Shown here: positions 61,078 through 64,000 of the stretch, piece by piece | How the letters are laid out: each line of letters opens with the position of its first letter | How positions within the stretch are numbered: position 1 is the first letter of the stretch | Assembly (NCBI RefSeq): GCF_021134715.1 | Contig: NC_060022.1 | Coordinates: 3,849,001-3,913,000, forward strand | Reading direction: 5' to 3' | DNA: 64,000 bases | DNA from: Daphnia pulex | Lineage: Eukaryota > Arthropoda > Branchiopoda > Diplostraca > Daphniidae | Notes under the pieces: generated by a model | The model's input: only the letters and a program-made list of their open reading frames with translations | Database searches by the model: none | Told to the model about the DNA's origin: nothing | Translations under genes and position numbers: made by a program

Positions 61078-61593
61078 AATGTGTTGTCAACTGTAACCGA
61101 ATTTAAAAAATACTTATGCTGATATCGCCATATAGAAAATAAAGCTTTTATTTTATCTACAACATTTATGCCGTTGTTGGAATCATTATATCCTTTTGGG
61201 AGAGGAAATAAGAGATCAGCTAGACAACAAGGTTACAAATTGAAAATAATTAAGAAAAAAAGGCCAAAGGTGTTATAGCCGAAATCAGGTAAATAATTCG
61301 TGCCTAATTTAACTCTCGTGACTTATTAGCTTCGCCCCTCAGGCACGCAATTGCGCTCAAGTGCTCAAAATCCGTTACCTCGTCCGTTACCTTTCTCTTA
61401 TCTCGTGTACAGGTTTTTTTTTGGCCATTTTCATGTTTTACAGTACACACGTCGTACACCCATGCACTTTTGTTTTGGCCGTTATTTAAGGACGTTTTTT
61501 TTTCTTTCTGCGTGTACACCCGTTGGAGCGGCGGGTATAAAAAGGGCCGTAAAGTGAATTCACTGCTCTTCAATCTCAGTCTCTTCTCAAACA
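61078..61593. other. Intergenic region, aquaglyceroporin 2 to repeat protein
   Basis: 3' UTR of the channel gene, then the promoter of the next gene, including its TATA box at 61536. No other feature. Confidence 0.5.
61536..61544 (+). promoter_or_regulatory. TATA box of the repeat-protein gene
   Basis: TATAAAAAG about 58 bases before the start codon, in a GC-rich setting. The short 5' UTR resembles the cuticle genes of this window. Confidence 0.75.
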
Positions 61594-63054
61594 ATGAAGG
61601 TACTACATTTGTTTGTCTAGCCGAATAGAAAATAGTTGTTTCATTCTGTATTACAATATCCACTAACGAAGATGTTTGTTTAATTACTGCTGTGCCAACC
61701 TATTTTAGATTTGGCTTATTGTCGCTCTTTTGGCCGTTGCCACATCTGTTGCGATTGCAGCAGTTGCGGCTGAAGCCGATTCGACCAAGACCGCCGCTAC
61801 TAAAGTCATTGAAGCTGAAACTGATCTTCCGCCAACTTCCACCGACGTCGCCGGAGATGACGATGAAGGTTCCGAGACCACGACGGAGTCTGTGAGTTAC
61901 GTTCATAACAATTGATTTTTGGAATATTTTCCAAATCAAGGGAATTAACATTACCATTACGTGATTAGTCAACAGCCGAGGATGAGAAGAACGAAAAAAA
62001 GAAGATAAAACACGAAAAGAGCGAACCTATCAAGGAAGGTGAACCAGAAGAAGAAGACGAAGGTGAAAACGAAGAGGAAGAAAACGAAGAATCCGAGGAA
62101 GGAGATTCAGATGAAGATTCCGAAGAAGAAGAATCCAAAGGAAAAGAGAGAAAAAAGACCAAAATTGAATCCGAAGAGGAAGGTACTGATCATCACAAAG
62201 AAGATGCTGGTAAAATTAAATTCCCCAAACATCAGCCTCCTGCAGAAATTCCAACTCGTTCCAGGACTTTTGTTGCACCTGCTGCTGCTGCTTCACCTGT
62301 CGCTCAGCCGGACAAGACTCGAGAGCCAAAATGGTATTTCAACTCGCCAAACTCACAATCGACCGACGTACAACCTAAAGCTAAAGTAGAAAGCCCGAAA
62401 TTTGATTTCACCGAAACCTCGACCCGTGCCGCCGTCCATCATCAAGTCTGGTCCTCCTCGGCCAGGCCCGTTGCCAAATCGGTTGCAGTTGAAACTCGTC
62501 CAGCGACGACCCGTCCGACGGATGTTACTCCATCCGACACGCGCAAGCCTCATCATCCTAAATGGTTTTTCAACACAGCCAAGGAAAAATCGTCTGCTGC
62601 TGATGGATCAACTAAAATAGAAAGCCCCAAACCGACAGCCATCTTTGAAATTCCGACTCGAAAAGCTGCTGCTGCCGCCATTTCAATCCCGTCTTGGCCA
62701 CCATCCATTACCACGGCGAAGCCCGCATCACCGGTGGTTGCATCCAACGAGCCCGCTGATTTCTCTCACTCGGACAACCGCAGGTCTCATTCTCACTGGT
62801 ATTTCAATACGCCGTCAAAGCCTTCTGATGGATTCGCTAAGAAAGAAAGCAATAGCAAACCGGCTGCCATTGAAATTCCGACCCGTAACGGACGACCTGC
62901 TGGCTCGTCCCATCATGCCACTCAGCATCCGTGGACTCCGTCCAGCAGCAACTGGCCAGTGGCTTCGGTGCCCGTTTACAAGCCCGTGCTGGAAGTAACT
63001 CCGCCTCCCCCTCGCAAGCAATACCCCAGATGGTTTTTCAATATTAAAAGTTAA
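61594..63054 (+). CDS. Secreted acidic protein with 78-residue W-[YF]-F-N repeats
   Basis: I do not recognise this protein. Three exons: 61594-61599 (MK), 61709-61891, 61969-63054; 424 residues. A signal peptide (IWLIVALLAVATSVAIAAVA) starts in exon 2. Then a strongly acidic stretch (about residues 45-130: Glu/Asp runs with Lys). The rest is a tandem repeat: W-[YF]-F-N occurs at residues 185, 262, 340 and 418, a spacing of 77-78, each preceded by a basic or His/Pro pair (EPKW, HPKW, HSHW, YPRW). EIPTR motifs recur at 156, 290 and 365. Linkers are Pro/Ser/Ala-rich. A TATA box and a two-codon first exon are as in cuticle genes, so a structural matrix role is plausible but unproven. AATAAA at 63114. 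Confidence 0.85.
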
Positions 63055-63461
63055 GATCACTCCAAGGTGAAATTGACCGTCAGAAATTCAATTATGTCAC
63101 TGAAAATCGGAAGAATAAAATTGCCTTAGTTAATTCGGAAATATTCAAGTGTCTTTCTAGATAGGTGACTTCGTGTGAGCATTTTAATTTATTTTAACGT
63201 AAAAAAGTGCATGTCAAAGACTACATATTGCGATTAAAAATTACTCAATTATTCCACATTTTACGTATGAACCTGCTGGTCCAAAACAGTTGGTCGAAAA
63301 GAATCTGCGGGTTACTAATTTTTACTTTTATCTTGACTATAATAGGAGGGCACAGTGTACTTGATGAGACGAATAATTTGATAAAATAATCCGGATTCGT
63401 TCGTAGTTGTCAAGCGCGGGTGAGAAAACCGCTTTTATCGCTTTTGAGTTGTTTGGATTTA
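63055..63461. other. 3' flank of repeat-protein gene
   Basis: 3' UTR with AATAAA at 63114, then AT-rich DNA with no recognisable gene. Confidence 0.45.
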
Positions 63462-64000
63462 GGGGTCGATTTAGGATTTAGGTGGTCGATTCAGTTTCTA
63501 TCGATATCTTAGCATGGCTAATTAGAATATTAGTGTCGTCTGCTGACTGCTTTCGTTTTGTTAATTTGTTCAGTTCAGTTGGTTCAGTCTTTTTTCTTCA
63601 GTGTTCGAAAATGAGACGAAGGTATACGATGCTTTAAGAGTAAGACAATAATAAAACAATTAACAAAGGAAAGAAAACGATCACTATTTTGGAAACATAC
63701 ACGTGGCTGCACGAAAAATGAAATTACAAAAATGTGATTGTCGTGTGAACTCTGTGTTGTCGCGGCTCTTTATGGAATAGTTTGATACACACTTCATGCC
63801 ATGTTCCATGCTGTTAAGCAGGTAGCTGGAAAGATAAAACCAAGTTATGGGAGCTTAAATAGAAGAGAAATCTATTCCAAATGTGTGAAATTTAGTTTCT
63901 GACTATAGCTTTTATCATGTTGATGCCGTGTTGATGCATGTGGCAGTTTTGTTTGCTCTATGTAACTTTTTTCCTTTTTGCAGATTTGAGGTCTGAGCCA
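63462..64000 (+). repeat. 0.5 kb duplicated element, copy 2 (cut by window end)
   Basis: Same-orientation copy of 14973-15488, beginning at GGGGTCGATTTA. The conserved blocks and the donor- and acceptor-like sites are in the same order; the window ends at GAGCCA, inside the last shared block. No TATA box upstream of this copy. The two copies have drifted considerably between conserved blocks. Confidence 0.7.

Overview
This is nuclear genomic DNA from an arthropod, most likely a branchiopod crustacean such as Daphnia. The case rests on compact genes with many 60-120 bp GT-AG introns, a cluster of RR-1 cuticle-protein genes, an arthropod-type chitin-binding (CBM14) gene, true aquaglyceroporins (a class replaced in most higher insects), and gene-free stretches rich in TATA/CA/CT microsatellites and foldback elements. 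I rebuilt gene models from open frames and splice signals. For every multi-exon CDS the exon lengths sum to a multiple of three.

Layout. 1-8067: no convincing gene (one doubtful mini-gene at 5.8-6.06 kb). 8.07-9.98 kb (+): tektin. 10.3-12.66 kb (-): F-box protein FBXO21, convergent with the tektin. 13.8-21.2 kb: four small cuticle genes in the order A(+), B(-), C(-), D(+). A/D and B/C are near-identical pairs, and a possible spliced non-coding transcript lies between A and B. 21.6-24.0 kb (-): an ankyrin-repeat protein fused to a Mab-21/cGAS-like nucleotidyltransferase with its acidic residues intact. 25.0-28.55 kb (+): the histone H2B E3 ligase Bre1 (RNF20/40). 28.6-39.8 kb: about 11 kb without a convincing gene, holding three inverted-repeat (MITE-like) elements, a dispersed repeat pair and a tandem duplication. 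39.9-44.6 kb (+): a secreted CBM14 protein with a very long Pro/Gln-rich tail. 44.9-47.8 kb (-): the splicing factor SON. 49.2-51.5 kb (+): the PDZ scaffold tamalin/GRASP. 52.1-56.2 kb (+): an SLC7 cationic amino acid transporter with an unusual cytosolic tail. 57.2-61.1 kb (+): two tandem aquaglyceroporins. 61.6-63.05 kb (+): a secreted acidic protein with 78-residue repeats that I do not recognise. 63.46-64.0 kb: a second copy of the repeat at 14.97-15.49 kb.

Functional themes. Extracellular matrix and cuticle genes (four RR-1 genes, CBM14, and probably the repeat protein) share TATA boxes, and five of the six have tiny first coding exons. Housekeeping nuclear genes (Bre1, SON, FBXO21) and membrane or scaffold genes (SLC7, aquaglyceroporins, tamalin) fill the rest. 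The strongest candidate for new biology is the ankyrin-cGLR-like fusion. Next come the 78-residue repeat protein, the paired 0.5 kb element, and the conversion-like homogenisation of both cuticle pairs. I saw no tRNA or rRNA gene and no recognisable retroelement or virus-derived coding sequence.
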